In this document: positions 1 to 11,553 of the stretch, piece by piece
Numbering within the stretch: the stretch's first letter is position 1
Layout of the letters: each line of letters opens with the position of its first letter
Made by a program: the position numbers and the translations under genes
Notes under the pieces: generated by a model
Told to the model about the DNA's origin: nothing
The model's input: the letters and a program-made list of their open reading frames with translations, nothing else
The model's database searches: none
NCBI GenBank assembly: GCA_030704615.1
Contig: CM060732.1
Span: 80,749,171 to 80,809,170 of the forward strand
Length of the DNA: 60,000 nucleotides
From: Takakia lepidozioides
Taxonomy: Eukaryota; Streptophyta; Takakiopsida; Takakiales; Takakiaceae
Reading direction: 5' to 3'

Positions 1-1527
1 GACGAAAGATACTGGAGCCACACATTCGGGTTCGCAGCCAACATGTTGGACGACGTTGGCTGTGTTGTTGTGCTAGCAGCCGATGGAGAAGTCACTGAGA
101 ATGATATCAAAGTATGGACGGGGAGAAGTGCAGCACCCATCCTGAAAAAGATCTGGACTTGCATCAACACGCAGGGTCTTCTCAACGATGGCCAGAAGGT
201 ATGTTGTGGTTTTCCTCTGCTATGTCAATTTTTGGGCCGAAATTGCCCCTGTACATGTAGGCCACCTCTGACGTTTTCATTTCCTTCTCTGCAGACTCTT
301 ATCTTTCAGGCATTTTGCTTCATGAAGGAACATTCGAAATTCAAATTACGTGAAGCAGGAAGACTTGTTGATTCCACAGTTGATCCACTGGAGTATAACG
401 TCCTGTTCAACCATGTGGGAGAGAAGGACATTCTTTGTGATTTGTCGGGCAAGCCATGGAGGTATGGCAGGACCAGGAGTCCTGCATTCATCCAGACGCT
501 CATGGAAACGTGTACGGATGTTGAAGGCAGGGTCCTTGACGTCACTGCAAATACAGGTGAGAACGTTAATTGAATGCGGCACCGAAATTGACACCATTTC
601 CGTTTCTGTATGTTTGCTTGTGCGAGGAAGCGACTCATTCTTGAGTTTGGCTGTGGTTGTGTCGTATGAATTCGCAGGTGCCTGTATGTGGGCGGGAAGG
701 ATGTCGAACCGATTTGTGTTCTCATTTGAGGGGGATACGGCCTTGTACGATTACAATTTGGCGGGCCTTCAGCGTCTGCCTCCGACTGAGGATCCCAAAA
801 ACGCAGAAGAGGACGTGGAAGGAGAGGAGGAAGATGAAGAGGAGGAAGTCCTGGAAATTTGTTCGATGCAAGGGCGCCCGAAGCCGCTTCCCCCAATGCC
901 TGTCTTCGAGTGAGTTGCACCATAGTAAGTGTATTGGTTTCGGTTGTAGGGACCATGCAACCTGCCGATGATTCCCTGTTTGAATTCTCTAATGTACTTC
1001 ATTCTATGTTTGTGCGTACACTCAGCCTTGCAGAGTCGTCCGACGAGGAGAAGCTGGGAGACTTGCTCGAATCGGACCCTGTTGCAGAGGAGGAGACAGA
1101 ATCGCATCGGCCATTCTTTGCCAGAAAATCGTTTCTCGCGAGTCCCCAGAAGCCCTTTTTTCTACCAGCCTATGCAGACACGGCTGCCAAAGAAGCCATC
1201 AGGAGGGAGGATAGGCCTACTCGGTTAGAGCAATTGACATACGGGAATGAGCAGAGAATTATAATGAGGCGTGAGGCCAAACATAGAATTGTGAAAGGCA
1301 GAGTAGGGAAGTTCGTAATAGAATCCGCGTCCGAGAGCGAGGGGAATGTTGAGGACACTTTCGCACCCAGGTGGACAGTTCCGGCTGGTGAGGATGGTAT
1401 TTTTGAGGGGAGGGCTTCTCAGAGTAACAGCGGTAGCGGCAGTGCAGGTTCGGAGGCAGGTGGAAGGCAGCCATCCTTGCATGAGGGCGGGGATGCATCG
1501 GACAGTGATAGCGGATCCTCACCATAG
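1..1527 (+). CDS. DNA N4/N6-methylase-like protein, 3' part of a spliced gene
   Basis: The first exon is open from base 1, so the start lies outside the window. Visible exons are 1-198, 295-556 and 678-909, with canonical donors (GTATGT, GTGAGA, GTGAGT) and TGCAG or CGCAG acceptors. The last exon is probably 1034-1527, but its phase does not join cleanly to 909, so a small exon may be missed. Joining exons 2 and 3 gives VLDVTANTGGACMWAGR, then FSFEGD and LYDYNL. This resembles the C-terminal motif I and acidic motif II of beta-class (N4/N6) DNA methylases, where the usual form is VLDPFxGTG...GR..xFExD. The N-terminal piece would follow the DPPY motif, which is not in view. An acidic stretch (EEDVEGEEEDEEEE) and a Ser/Gly-rich tail follow. 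The key Asp-Pro-Phe of motif I is not conserved, so activity is doubtful. It may be transposon cargo, because repeats follow it. Family assignment is an inference from motif shape. Confidence 0.4.
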
Positions 1528-1771
1528 CAAAGTCTCATTTGGATCCTTTTGTTGTACAGTTCTGAAACACTTAATGAATATATTGACGATTTGAAAAATC
1601 ATTGTGTTCAGACTGCTTGTCCATTCCCTACATTTCTTCCGCCAACCAAAATCTATAATAAAAGCAGAAGAGACGCAAACTTCAGTGAAGAACCCTACAA
1701 GTAATTTATGCACACCATCGAGCCCGGAACTTGAAGCCATGAAAACCCTGCCGTTTCTAACATTCCTATTG

Positions 1772-2056
1772 GGAAATTTGGCGCCGAAATAGCCCAGTTT
1801 GCGCCTTCGTTATATGGGCCTCAAAAATTCCACGGATGAATTACTGCACCAAAATATTGCGATGGAAGCCTTCAGCACAAGGCACTTCACCACATTCCAC
1901 TTGGGTATTTCGGCGCCGAAATTGCCCGTTCTGCGCCTTTAAATACCGCACTATATCACATTTTAAGAGGTAATTTCGGTGCCGAAATACCCCGGTGGAT
2001 GTCTTCAAAACACCATTTTAGCACACTGCTCTTGGGAATAACGGCGCCGAAATTCC
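1772..2056. repeat. Dispersed GGCGCCGAAAT repeat field
   Basis: Four copies of a palindromic core close to TTCGGCGCCGAAAT lie near 1778, 1909, 1975 and 2041. Three share preceding text of the form ATTC..ATTGGGaat and a following GCCC or CTCATTC-GCGCC block. Two weaker copies occur inside introns of the upstream gene, near 232 and 583. There is no open frame between 1528 and 2250. Such arrays are typical of subterminal regions of DNA transposons; that role is inferred. Confidence 0.6.
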
Positions 2057-2157
2057 TCATTCCGCATCCTGGACCAGGAGAAACAGACCCTATTACCGAG
2101 GTAAGAGGACATAACACCGTCAATAAAGGCAGGAAAATTCCAATTCCGCGGATGCCC

Positions 2158-2203
2158 GCTCATGAGCTCATAGGCTCATAGGCTCATGGGCTCATGCGCT
2201 CAT
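2158..2203. repeat. GCTCATRG octamer tandem repeat
   Basis: About six near-identical 8-10 bp units (GCTCATAG, GCTCATGG, GCTCATGC) stand in tandem. They sit just before homology to the gypsy pol begins at about 2250, so they may mark a rearrangement junction. Confidence 0.7.
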
Positions 2204-2249
2204 GAAATAGTAAACCTCATGCACGTGATATGCACAGTTTATAAAGAGT

Positions 2250-4038
2250 GCACCCCCCAGGCCTTTTGGGCTCACCAACGCACCCGCGACCTTTAGCACG
2301 CTAATGAACAGCCTTTTCCAAGAGTGGTTGGATGACTTTGTGATCGTATACATCGACGACATACTGGTGTACTCGAAAACAAAGGAAGAGCACCTGGACC
2401 ACCTAAAAATGGTGTTCCAGAAATTGTGAGAAGGGAAGCTGTATATCAAAGCTTCAAAGTGCGAACTCGGGGTCACAAAAGTGGAGTTCATGGGGCATGT
2501 GATTACATAGGATGGGATCAAAATGGATGACAGGAAGGTGAGAGCGATCTTGGACTGGGAGCCTCCGACTTCGGTCCCGGGAGTGCGATCCTTTCCTAGG
2601 ACTCGCCTCCTATTACCGGAAGTATGTGAGAAATTTCGCCAAGATCGCGGGGCCGCTGTCAGACCTTCTGTGTAAATCCAAAGTTTGGGTATGGAACACC
2701 TTTTGTGGCCAAGCTTTTGCCGAGTTGAAGCAGCGGATGGCGGAAGCTCCAGTCCTCAAAATCCCGGAATTCGACCGTCCATTTGAGATTCATACGGATG
2801 CGTCGGACTTCGCAATAGGGGGTGTACTCATGCAGGATGGACGTCCAGTGGCTTGCGAAAGTAAGAAACTGAATGATGTGGAGCGACGGTGGCCTACGCA
2901 TGAGAAGGAAATAAAGGCGGTGGTGCATTGCCTTGAGCTTTGGCGCGCACTATGTTGGTTCCAACCCGGTGAAGGTGTTCACGGACAATGTCATAGTGAA
3001 GTATTTTGCTACGCAGCCTAAGTTGTCCCCAAAACAACTTAGGTGGCAAGATACTTTAGCGGTGTTCGACGTGGATATCCAGTACAAACCAGGACGGGAC
3101 AATGTGGTGGCCGATGCTTTAAATAGAAAGCAGCAGCTCATGTTGGTGTACAGGGCCGAGACGACGCTCCAAAGGAAGATCTGGAAGGCTTACCGGAAGG
3201 ATGAGATGGCGAAGTCCGTGATGCGGGACTTAAGGATGGGGGTTAAATCACAGTTCCACTTGCAAAATGGACTGCTTCGGTATAAGCAAAAGCGTCTCTA
3301 CGTGCCGAAGGGAGGGATCAGAGATAGTCTCTTGAGAGAATGTCATGAAGGCCCGCTTGCGGGCCACGGCGGAGCCAAGCGCACCGCGGCACTCTTGAAG
3401 AAAGAGTATTTCTGGCCCAAACTGAGGGAGGAGGCCGAGGAGTATGTCAAGACATGCCAACAAAACCGGAGCGAGTACAAAAAGCAAGCGAGGCTGTTAC
3501 AACCCTTGCCGATTCCAGAGGGGTCTTGTGAAAGTGTCTTGATGGATTTCATAACTGCTATGCCGCTGTCAAAAGGATTCGATGCGATCATGGTGGTGGT
3601 GGATAGGTTCAGTAAAATGGGTCATTTCATCCCCACCAAAGAGACGGCAATGGCATAGGAGATGGGGCGACTTTACTTCGCCCACGTCTTCAAGCATCAT
3701 GGACTCCCAAAGGATATTGTCTCGGACCGCGATCCAAAGTTTACGAGTAAATTTTGGAGGGCACTTTGGAAGAAGATGGGGACGAGGCTCAAGATGAGCA
3801 CCGCCTTCTGACCTACGACGGACGGCCAAACAGAAAGGGTGAATTCCGTGGTGAAGCAGATCTTGCGGAATTACGTGTCGGCAGACCAATCGGACTAGGT
3901 GGAGCACTTGGATGCGGCAGAATTCTATTGTAATAACACAAAACACTCCACAACGGGAGTTTCCCCTTTCGTATTGGTCTATGGAAAAGCACCTCTGGTG
4001 CCGACAAGTTGGGCCACCCAAGACGTTGAGGAACCGGA
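2250..4038 (+). pseudogene. Ty3/gypsy chromovirus pol (element A, 5' piece)
   Basis: Translated segments show, in order: the reverse transcriptase tail ([11 protein letters not shown] near 2257; YIDDILVYS near 2350), RNase H (HTDASDFAIGG near 2790; FTDN near 2978), an integrase zinc-binding region with a degraded CxxC (HEGPLAGHGG near 3345), and the integrase core (LMDFITAMP near 3540, SDRDPKFTS near 3723, DGQTERVN near 3820). Frameshifts (about 2586 and 2940) and stops (about 2430, 2509, 3657, 3810, 3897) disable it. The gag, protease, 5' RT and 5' LTR are absent. Homology stops at 4038, where a CACTA-type end begins, and resumes at 25703. The lineage resembles plant chromoviruses with a C-terminal chromodomain. 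Confidence 0.9.
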
Positions 4039-4068
4039 CACTACAACAGATCGTGGTATATATGACTG

Positions 4069-5090
4069 TATATATGACTATCTCGTAGTCATAAACGGTA
4101 CATATGACTGCAATGACTTTAAGTCGTGCAAACCAAGTGAATACAATGAGTACAGTATGGTCGGTCATGGATGACTGCAGTAAGATGAACCAAATGATAC
4201 ATCTCACTGTCATGTGGTAGCCATATGTACTTCTACCATACATGACTTAGTGTGCTACTGCAAACTGTACACGTGTCTCTTTTTAATAAGTCCAGGAGGT
4301 TTTCGTGGATGTGCGCCATATGGCGTCTCCAAAAATTGACACGTGGCATATTATGAGGAGGCCTTGCAGTCATTATCCTGACTACTAACATGCTAATATA
4401 TGGACACGTGGCATCATATGATTAGTTTTTTTTTTAAAATAAATGTATTTAAAGTCATTCCCATGACTAAGCCTGTAGGAGCTCATTGCCATGTGTTTTT
4501 CCAGGATATGATACATGTCAATGTATGATGCGATGTGTAGTAGTCATGGTATGGTGCCTACTGTAAAGTGGTTTGTTGGGTTGGACGCATGGCATCAAAT
4601 TAGTTGTTTGAGAATTTGGTTTTTAATATTATTTGGAAAATCATAACCCGCCATCATTCACAAGAAAGAACAAAGTGACAAAGTGCAAAGGACATAACAG
4701 AGGCACTGAAGACAACAACAGATGTAAAAAGAGATTCTCTTAAACAACTGCCAGTCAGATTTACAAAATAACACTGCTGTCCCAAAATTTGGCTCCTCAA
4801 AACACAGTCTAAGGGCACAAGTTCATCACCCTGCACCATGTGCACTGAAAACAGAACCAGCCCTACTTTGTGTACCCCTTTAGCTATCCCTACCACAACA
4901 CCCATAATCCATATACATCCTCTCCTTCGCTGGATAATTAGGGACTACTCTGAAAAGAGGACAAAACAGGCTGTAATGTATTGAAGATGAGGGTACCCGA
5001 TTTTATCAACTGTGCAATTGCTGCTGTTGCTTCCTGCTACATCCACGAGGCTCCTGCACTCAACATACACGTGAGTTGCATTCATCCAAT
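4069..5090. other. Left arm of outer CACTA; no gene seen
   Basis: The first 550 bp hold repeated TATGACT/CATGACT words and CACGTG at about 4269, 4341 and 4404. This is probably the subterminal transposase-binding zone. From 4640 to 5090 the sequence is AT-rich and no recognisable coding motif was found. Confidence 0.5.
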
Positions 5091-5094
5091 TAGC

Positions 5095-5290
5095 TTACTT
5101 GAATAATTCAACATGAAAAGGGGAGGGGGTACATCCTTGAGCCACACCTTGGTCTATGTCATAGAAGTTAGACTTCTGTCCATTAACATTGACACAACTT
5201 TTTGGTGTGAGCATGTAAATTATGGACAATTCTCCACATCTTTCCCTTGATCCCCAGAGTGGGAGCCATAGACTGTCTCTCCACACTGTG
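5095..5290 (-). pseudogene. LINE reverse transcriptase fragment
   Basis: Minus-strand translation contains NVNGQKSNFYDIDQGVAQGC preceded by a WR-SLWL-L-GS motif. It is clearly related to the RT palm of the LINE at 45990-48927, where the same block reads TINGQKSNFFEGVALGC. Only about 65 residues remain, with frame breaks. It is one of several gene fragments inside the outer CACTA element. Confidence 0.75.
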
Positions 5291-5983
5291 GAGAAATGGA
5301 TAATGTGCACACGGAGGAAACACACTGCAATGCAGCAAACAAAGGCACTAGAATTGAGAGGAGGATCACCTGAAGGAAAGGTGATGAGGGAAGAACAGAG
5401 CTGAAAAATCCTGCAAAGAAGCCCAAAACAAGCACTTCTTGTGAGCAGCATTCCACCACACGAAGGATGTCCCTTTGATGGAGACACACAAACAAGAGCT
5501 GAACCACAAGGGACATGCAAGGAGGATGAGCATCATGGGCCAAAGACAGAAGGAAATGAGGACCCCTATGACCAGATTTGGAGAAGATATGATGAGGAGA
5601 GGAAGAAGAGGACAGACTTGTTCCAGCAAAAGCCAACTTGTGGGAAGCACTGAAAAGAATGGAAATTGCAGCTCTGAGTGGAATCAGCCCAATACATAGA
5701 ATTCTTCCAACTGTTGGGCATGAGCAAATTAAAACCACAGAGAGTAAACACATGGCAATGTAGCAAATGAAGGCAATATTGAGGGAGAAACCACCTAAAT
5801 GGCTGGAACATGAAAAAGAAGAAAGGGAGTACTTCACTGACGAAGAGGGTGAAGGATGGAAGAGCAAGGTTGACAACTGGCTGCTTGGAAGAAAGGGGCT
5901 ATGGTGGGAAATCCTACCAAGGAGACCACGACAAACACCAAATGGGAGTGAGAATCAAGCACACAAAGAGTTGCCCTCTTGTT
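5291..5983. other. Purine-rich stretch, no recognised gene
   Basis: The plus strand is rich in GAA/GGA and encodes only short charged frames (for example EHEKEEREYFTDEEGEG near 5806). The 218-codon minus frame over the same interval is low-complexity Ser/Leu and looks like a shadow. No family was recognised. The stretch ends where OSB-like sequence starts. Confidence 0.4.
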
Positions 5984-7255
5984 GGCCCTCTTGGATGAAT
6001 CTGGACCCACACTCTATCTCTGCTCCTTCAGCTATCCATGCCTAATCTGCACAAATCATGCATTCATCCTTGTCTTGCTGCTAGCAGCTGACAATGAAAG
6101 CCTCGAATTGTTCTAGGAAACACCCAACTCAACTTATCACACCAGTTCCTATGCTCAATTGCATCTTCTATTCTCTGTAATCCAACAGGCATTCACCTTT
6201 TTGCCTTGATTGTCCCACCGTTGACTGGGGTCATAAAAGTATTCATTCCACAGCTTCTTGTGGTCTCCATTACCTATTTCTGGATTCTTTCATGTTGTCA
6301 CATTGGCAGTATCATGTCAAAAGTCACTCCAAACTACAAAGGTTCACTCAACCAGCTAACTTGCAGAATTCAACATGAAAATTTAGAGCCGCTACTGATA
6401 AGAGGGAAAAACAGGGTGAAATGTGTTGAAGAAGGTGTCTTCATTAGCAGTGCCTGATTTTATCAATTCCGCCGCTGCTGCTGCAGCTTCCAGTTGACCA
6501 TCTACCCATGCAGGTTTCTTGTAGCTATTGATCCACAGGGAATCATAGGTAATCTTGTGCTTGAAGTCGGGCCCTCTTGGATGAATCTGGACCCACACTC
6601 TATTCCTGCTGCTTCAGCTATCCATGCCTCTGCATAAATCATGCATTCATCCTTGCCTTGTTGCTAGCAGCTGACAATGACATCCTAGATTTGTTCTAGA
6701 TAACACCCAATCAGCTTATCCCACTAGTTCCTATGCTGAATTGCGTCTGCTACTCTCTGTAATCTAACAGACATTCACCTTTTTGCCTCGTTTGTCCCAC
6801 CATTGACTGGGATCAGAAAAGTATTCATGAACCACAGCTTCTCCTCATCTCTGTTACCTGTTTTTGGATACTTGAACTTGTTGTCGCATTGGCAGTATCA
6901 TGTCAGTCACTCCAAACTATCAATGGTTCACTCAACCAGCTAAGTTGCAGAATTCAACATGAAAATTTAGTGCCGACTCTGATAAGAGGGAAAAACAGGG
7001 TGAAATGTATTGAAGAAGGTGCCTTCATTAGCAAATGCCTGATTTTATCAATTGTGCCGCTGCTGATGCGGCTTCCACTTGACCATCTGTTTCTTGTACT
7101 TATCCTTCCACAGGGAATTATGATAGGTAATCTGGAGCTTGAAACCCGGCCCTCTTAGATGAATCTGGACCCCCACTCTATCCCTGCTCCTTCACCTGTC
7201 AATGCCTCTGCACAAATCATGCATACATCCTTGCCTTGCTGCTAGCAGCTGACAT
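5984..7255 (-). pseudogene. OSB-like (organellar ssDNA-binding) gene fragments, two copies
   Basis: Two head-to-tail copies (about 5984-6450 and 6465-7255) lie on the minus strand. The clearest frame reads PDFKHKITYDSLWINSYKKP, then AWVDGQLEAAAA. An upstream exon, in worse shape here, corresponds to LWNEYFSDPSQWWDNRGKK in sister copies. Those blocks match the plant PDF motif of organellar single-stranded DNA-binding (OSB) proteins, whose form is WW-D-NR..K..PDFKHK...LW...PPW. The two halves are separated by an intron of about 250 bp beginning GTGAATGCC. The copies are truncated and carry stops, so they are pseudogenes. The family call comes from remembered motif shape, not a search. Confidence 0.6.
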
Positions 7256-7514
7256 GGAAGTAAATCTAACTTCTAATCGATGCCTGTTGCAGGTATATTT
7301 CATTGCAACATTAGGAGAGTTGACAAGGGTGGATGCTGTAACCAAGGCACCACTCATCCATCACTTTTTCAGAGGCAATTGCTAGGCTTGTGACTATCAC
7401 ATGCTTTGGGCAGCAAGAACAGTTTTCCCTGGCCAACATTGAACATGTGGATTCTAGTCTACACATGGACTTTCACAACAATGCAGCCAATGAATGGATT
7501 GGTTACCGGTTGTG

Positions 7515-9874
7515 TTTAGAATGATATCTGGTACAATTCCGGCTTTGATGATATCCCCGTGCACCTCTTTGCCCTTGTCCCGGGCTTCACCCCTACCCCC
7601 ATCATTTGCTCATAGGTCTCCAAAGCCTCCATCCCACGTCCCTGCCATGCATACCCTGCAAGCATCGCACTCCACGACACCACATCTCGTTCAGCCATAG
7701 TGTTGAACATTCCCTTTGCATCCTCGATGCACCCACATTTTGCATACATGTCCACCAGGGTATTGTTCAAAATGACATTTGGTACAATTCCAGCTCTGAA
7801 GATGTCGCCATGGACCTCTTTCCCTTTTTCCAGAGCTGCCAGGGCAGTGTTCCGAATGACATTTGGTACAATTCCAGCTTTGATGATATCCCCATGCACC
7901 TCTTTGCCCTTCTCCAGGGCTGCCAGACTTGCACAAGCATTGCAAATGCACACAACATGATGTGGCCGGGCTTCACCCCTTCCCCCATCATTTGCTCATA
8001 GGTCTCCAAAGACTCCATCCCATGTCCCTGCAAGCATCGCACTCCACAACACCACATCTCGTTCAGCCATAGTGTTGAACACTTCATTTGCATCCTCGAT
8101 GCACCCACATTTTGCATACATGTCCACCAGGGTATTGTTCAGAATGACATTTGGTACAATTCCAGCTCTGAAAATGTCGCCATGGACCTCTTTCCCCTTT
8201 TCCAGAGCTGCCAGGGCAATGTTCATGATGACATTTGGTACAATTCCAGCTTTGATGATATCCCCATGCACCTCTTTGCCCTTGTCCAGGCTCGATGCAC
8301 CCACATTTTGCATACATGTCCACCAGGGTATGGTTCAGAATGATATTTGGTACAATTCCAGCTCGGAAGATGTCACCATGGACCTCTTTCCCCTTTTCCA
8401 GAGCTGCCAGGGCAGTGTTCCAAATGACATTTGGTACAATTCCAGCTTTGATGATATCCCCATGCACCTCTTTGCCCTTCTCCAGGCTGCCAGACTTGCA
8501 CAAACATTGCAAATGCACACAAACACCCCATCATTTGATCATAGGTCTCCAAAGCCTCCATCCCACGTCCCTGCTGTGCATTGTGCATACCCTGCAAGCA
8601 TCGCACTCCACGACGTCACTACATCTCGTTCAGCCATATGTCGAAAACTCCCTTTGCATCCTCAATGCATCCACATTTGGCATACATGTCCAGATCAGGG
8701 CAGTGTTCAGAATGACATCTGGTGCAATTCCAGCTTTGACCGATGTCACCATGGACCTCGTTCCCCTTTTCCAGGCTTGCAAACACATACAAACGCGATG
8801 TGGTTGGGTTTCACCCCCTCGCGCATCATTTGCTCACAGGTCTCCATAGCATTCGTACCACGCCCATGCTTGGTAATCCTGCCAACATTATATTCCACGT
8901 GATCAAAGATCGTTGAGGCATTCTATGTTGAACACTTGGTGATCATCGATGATGCTCCCCTTAACATACATGTTGACAACGTTGTTGAGTAGAAAAACAT
9001 TCGGTGTGAATCCACTTTGGACAATGTGAGTGTGCACCTGCTTTCCAAACATGTTCACCAGGGTATTGTTCAGAATGACATCTGGTACAATTCCAGCTCT
9101 GAAGATGTCGCCATGGACCCCTTTCCCCTTTTCCAAAGCTGCCAGGGCAGTGTTCAAATTGACATTTGGCACAATTCCAGCTTTGATGTCCCCATGCACC
9201 TATTGCCCTTCTCTAGGGCTGCCAGGCTTGCACAAGCATTGCAAATGCACACAAACATGATGTGCTTCCCCCATCCTTTGCTCATAGGTCTCCAAAGCCT
9301 CCATCCCACGTCCCTACCGTGCATACCCTGCAAGCATCGCACTCCACGACACCACATCTCGTTCAACCATAGTGTCGAACACTCCTTTTGCATCCTAAAT
9401 GCACCCACATTTTGCATACATGTCCACTAGGGTATGGTTCAGAATGACATTTGGTACAATTCCAGCTCTGAAGATGTCGCCATGGACCTCTTTCCACTTT
9501 TCCAGAGCTACCAGGGCAGTGTTCATAATGACATTTGGTACAATTCCAGCTCTGAAGATGTTGCCATGGACCTCTTTCCCCTTTTCCAAAGTTGCCAGGG
9601 CAGTGTTCATAATGACATTTGGTACAATTCCAGCTTTGATGATACCCCATGCACCTCTTTGCCTTTGTCCAGGCTTGATGCACCCACATTTTGCATACAT
9701 GTCCACCAGGGTATGGTTCAGAATGACATTTGGTACAATTCCAGCTCTGAAGATGTCGCCAAGGACCTCTTTCCCCTTTTCCAGAGCTGCCAGGGCAGTG
9801 TTTTGAATGACATTTGGTACAATTCCAGCTTTGATGATATCCCCATGCACCTCTTTGCCTTTGTCTAGGGCTGC
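7515..9874 (-). pseudogene. PPR-derived gene fragments collapsed into 84-bp repeats
   Basis: Minus-strand frames repeat blocks such as [51 protein letters not shown] and [12 protein letters not shown]. These are L- and S-type PPR motifs of the PLS subfamily. In several places the helical unit is shortened: NTAL runs straight into [13 protein letters not shown], giving a tandem unit of exactly 84 bp (28 residues). For example, the word TGACATTTGG starts at 9445, 9529 and 9613, and again at 9724 and 9808. Frames stay open for up to 160 residues but change often, and there is no start, E or DYW region. It continues at 23882 beyond the nested CACTA. It is a decayed, recombined PPR gene family. 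Confidence 0.85.
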
Positions 9875-9904
9875 CACTACAACAGATTGCGGCTTTTATG
9901 ACTC
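9872..9904. repeat. Left TSD (TGC) and TIR of inner CACTA
   Basis: Target duplication TGC occupies 9872-9874. The inverted repeat starts at 9875: CACTACAACAGATTGCGG, then CTTTTATGACTC. It pairs with the right end across about 28 bp with a few mismatches. Confidence 0.9.
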
Positions 9905-11540
9905 CCATGGGTGCGCAGTCACGACCAATTTGTGGCAGAAATGCCATTTGCAGTCGTAAATGCCTTTTGAAGTCATAACATAGATCACGACGAAGCCCGT
10001 TATGCGACTGTATGACTCCGAACTTTGCGCAACACAGGTCAAACACCCTTTGACCAGGAATATTGCCATGGTGGATATGACTACCAGTCAGGGTCATGCC
10101 CATATGTGAATGACGTGTGCATATTGCTAGACGGACATATGACTTCATGACTGCCACTCTAATGTATTCTGCCAGATCATCACATGTCGTCATGACATGG
10201 AGAGTCTGTGACATGGAACAACTTATGAGGTGTCTACAAATGATTGGTTAAGTGGATTTGATATTGTGGTGCGGGGGATGCAAGTGAAGGGAACGGTTGC
10301 ACACGAAGCAGCTTAGTAGGCCGTTGGCGCTTTGTGGAGAAGAATGGAACGTGAAGCCAACATGCTAGAGAGGCGATCTGGAACCGCATCTGTTTGTGAC
10401 GTTACGTTCAAATGGCGGCGTGCATTTTAGTGTTTGTTGATCGCCGACAACATCAAAAGCAAGCCTCATACTGCGGAATGACAGACGAACAAATGATGCA
10501 TTCAGGGGATAGATAAATTCATGCAAATCAAAAAATTCACTCATGAGAGTGATGCAAAACATGGGCTCAACAAAAGTCTTTGGGCAGTGACCAAGAACAC
10601 CAACAAAATATGAAATCCAATACACTCTAACATATCGCCTTGTGCATGTCGTCCCTGTAGTAGGCCATCCCGGAGCTCCACGCCGTGTGCTACTGGAATA
10701 GAAGCTTGGCAATACGGTCTGTTCCGATCCACCCACTTTGCCATGGGGGGGTTTTCTAAGAATGGGAGAGCCCATGAATTCAGCTTCTTGTATGATAAAA
10801 CAACTGAGATAACAGCTCATGTTGTTCTCTCTAATGTACATATCCCCAATGACCTGCCCCAAGCTAGAACAGCAGCAGGATGACATCAGGGAATAATGAT
10901 GTGGTGCAAGGCATGGAACACCTGCAGGGCAGCAACATTGTAGTGTTGAATGTACTGCACCCTGCTTGAGCCATTCACAGATGGGGGACTATACAAGTGA
11001 GTCACATGGTGTTAGCTGGGGCATGAGAGAAACTGCCCATAAAATGCATCTACGCAAATAACCCACTCAACCAGCCAGAGCATCATCTATGCGGATTGCC
11101 AGATTCTTTTGGGGAAAAATGAAAATATGATAAGTAGGGACCAAGCTTAAAAGCACTCCATTGGTATTCAATGGTCCATAAACACGAGCCTGCCCAATAT
11201 AAGACCCACAAAATCACTGGGGCAATTATGTAATGTAAACTGGAAGGCACATGCACTTTGTCAACAATGTACCCAAAGGCAGAACTGATGTGTAAATTTG
11301 CATGCCGTTCCAAAGTCTATAGTGACATAAATGTCATGACACGTTGCCAGACAGACACGCCATGTAAGTTGGACACCTCCAACACCCTGCAAAAAGGACA
11401 CCCCCAAGGGCAACCCTTAGTGCCAGTCTTATGAATCCCACATTATTCATGAATCAACCGGGATTACATATTCAATTTTGCCCAATACCACCCTTCATAT
11501 ACTTGAGATAGAGGAAGGCAGTTGGGGGGGAAAGTCATAC
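9905..11540. other. Left arm and 3' flank of the transposase gene; no clear gene
   Basis: 9905-10240 has repeated GTCATGAC/ATGACT words as in the other CACTA arms. Between 10300 and 11540 there are only overlapping short minus frames, one of 173 codons ending at 10365, without a recognised motif. They could be further exons downstream of TNP2, but I see no support. Unlike the right arm, no CACGTG is present here. Confidence 0.45.
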
Positions 11541-11553
11541 CTCATTCTAGGTA

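Noticed and set aside
306-956. 216-codon minus-strand frame at the left edge
   Set aside because: Lies over plus-strand exons with good splice sites and a motif-bearing translation; no motif of its own.
1-1527. Bacterial contamination because of the methylase-like motif
   Set aside because: The gene has several GT-AG introns and sits in continuous plant repeat sequence.
5220-5876. 218-codon minus-strand frame rich in Ser, Leu and Cys
   Set aside because: Low complexity, no motif, opposite a GAA-rich strand that creates such frames by chance.
7606-9877. Long plus-strand frames (up to 276 codons) across the PPR array
   Set aside because: Antisense shadows: the minus strand gives unmistakable PPR motifs, and the plus translations only mirror them.
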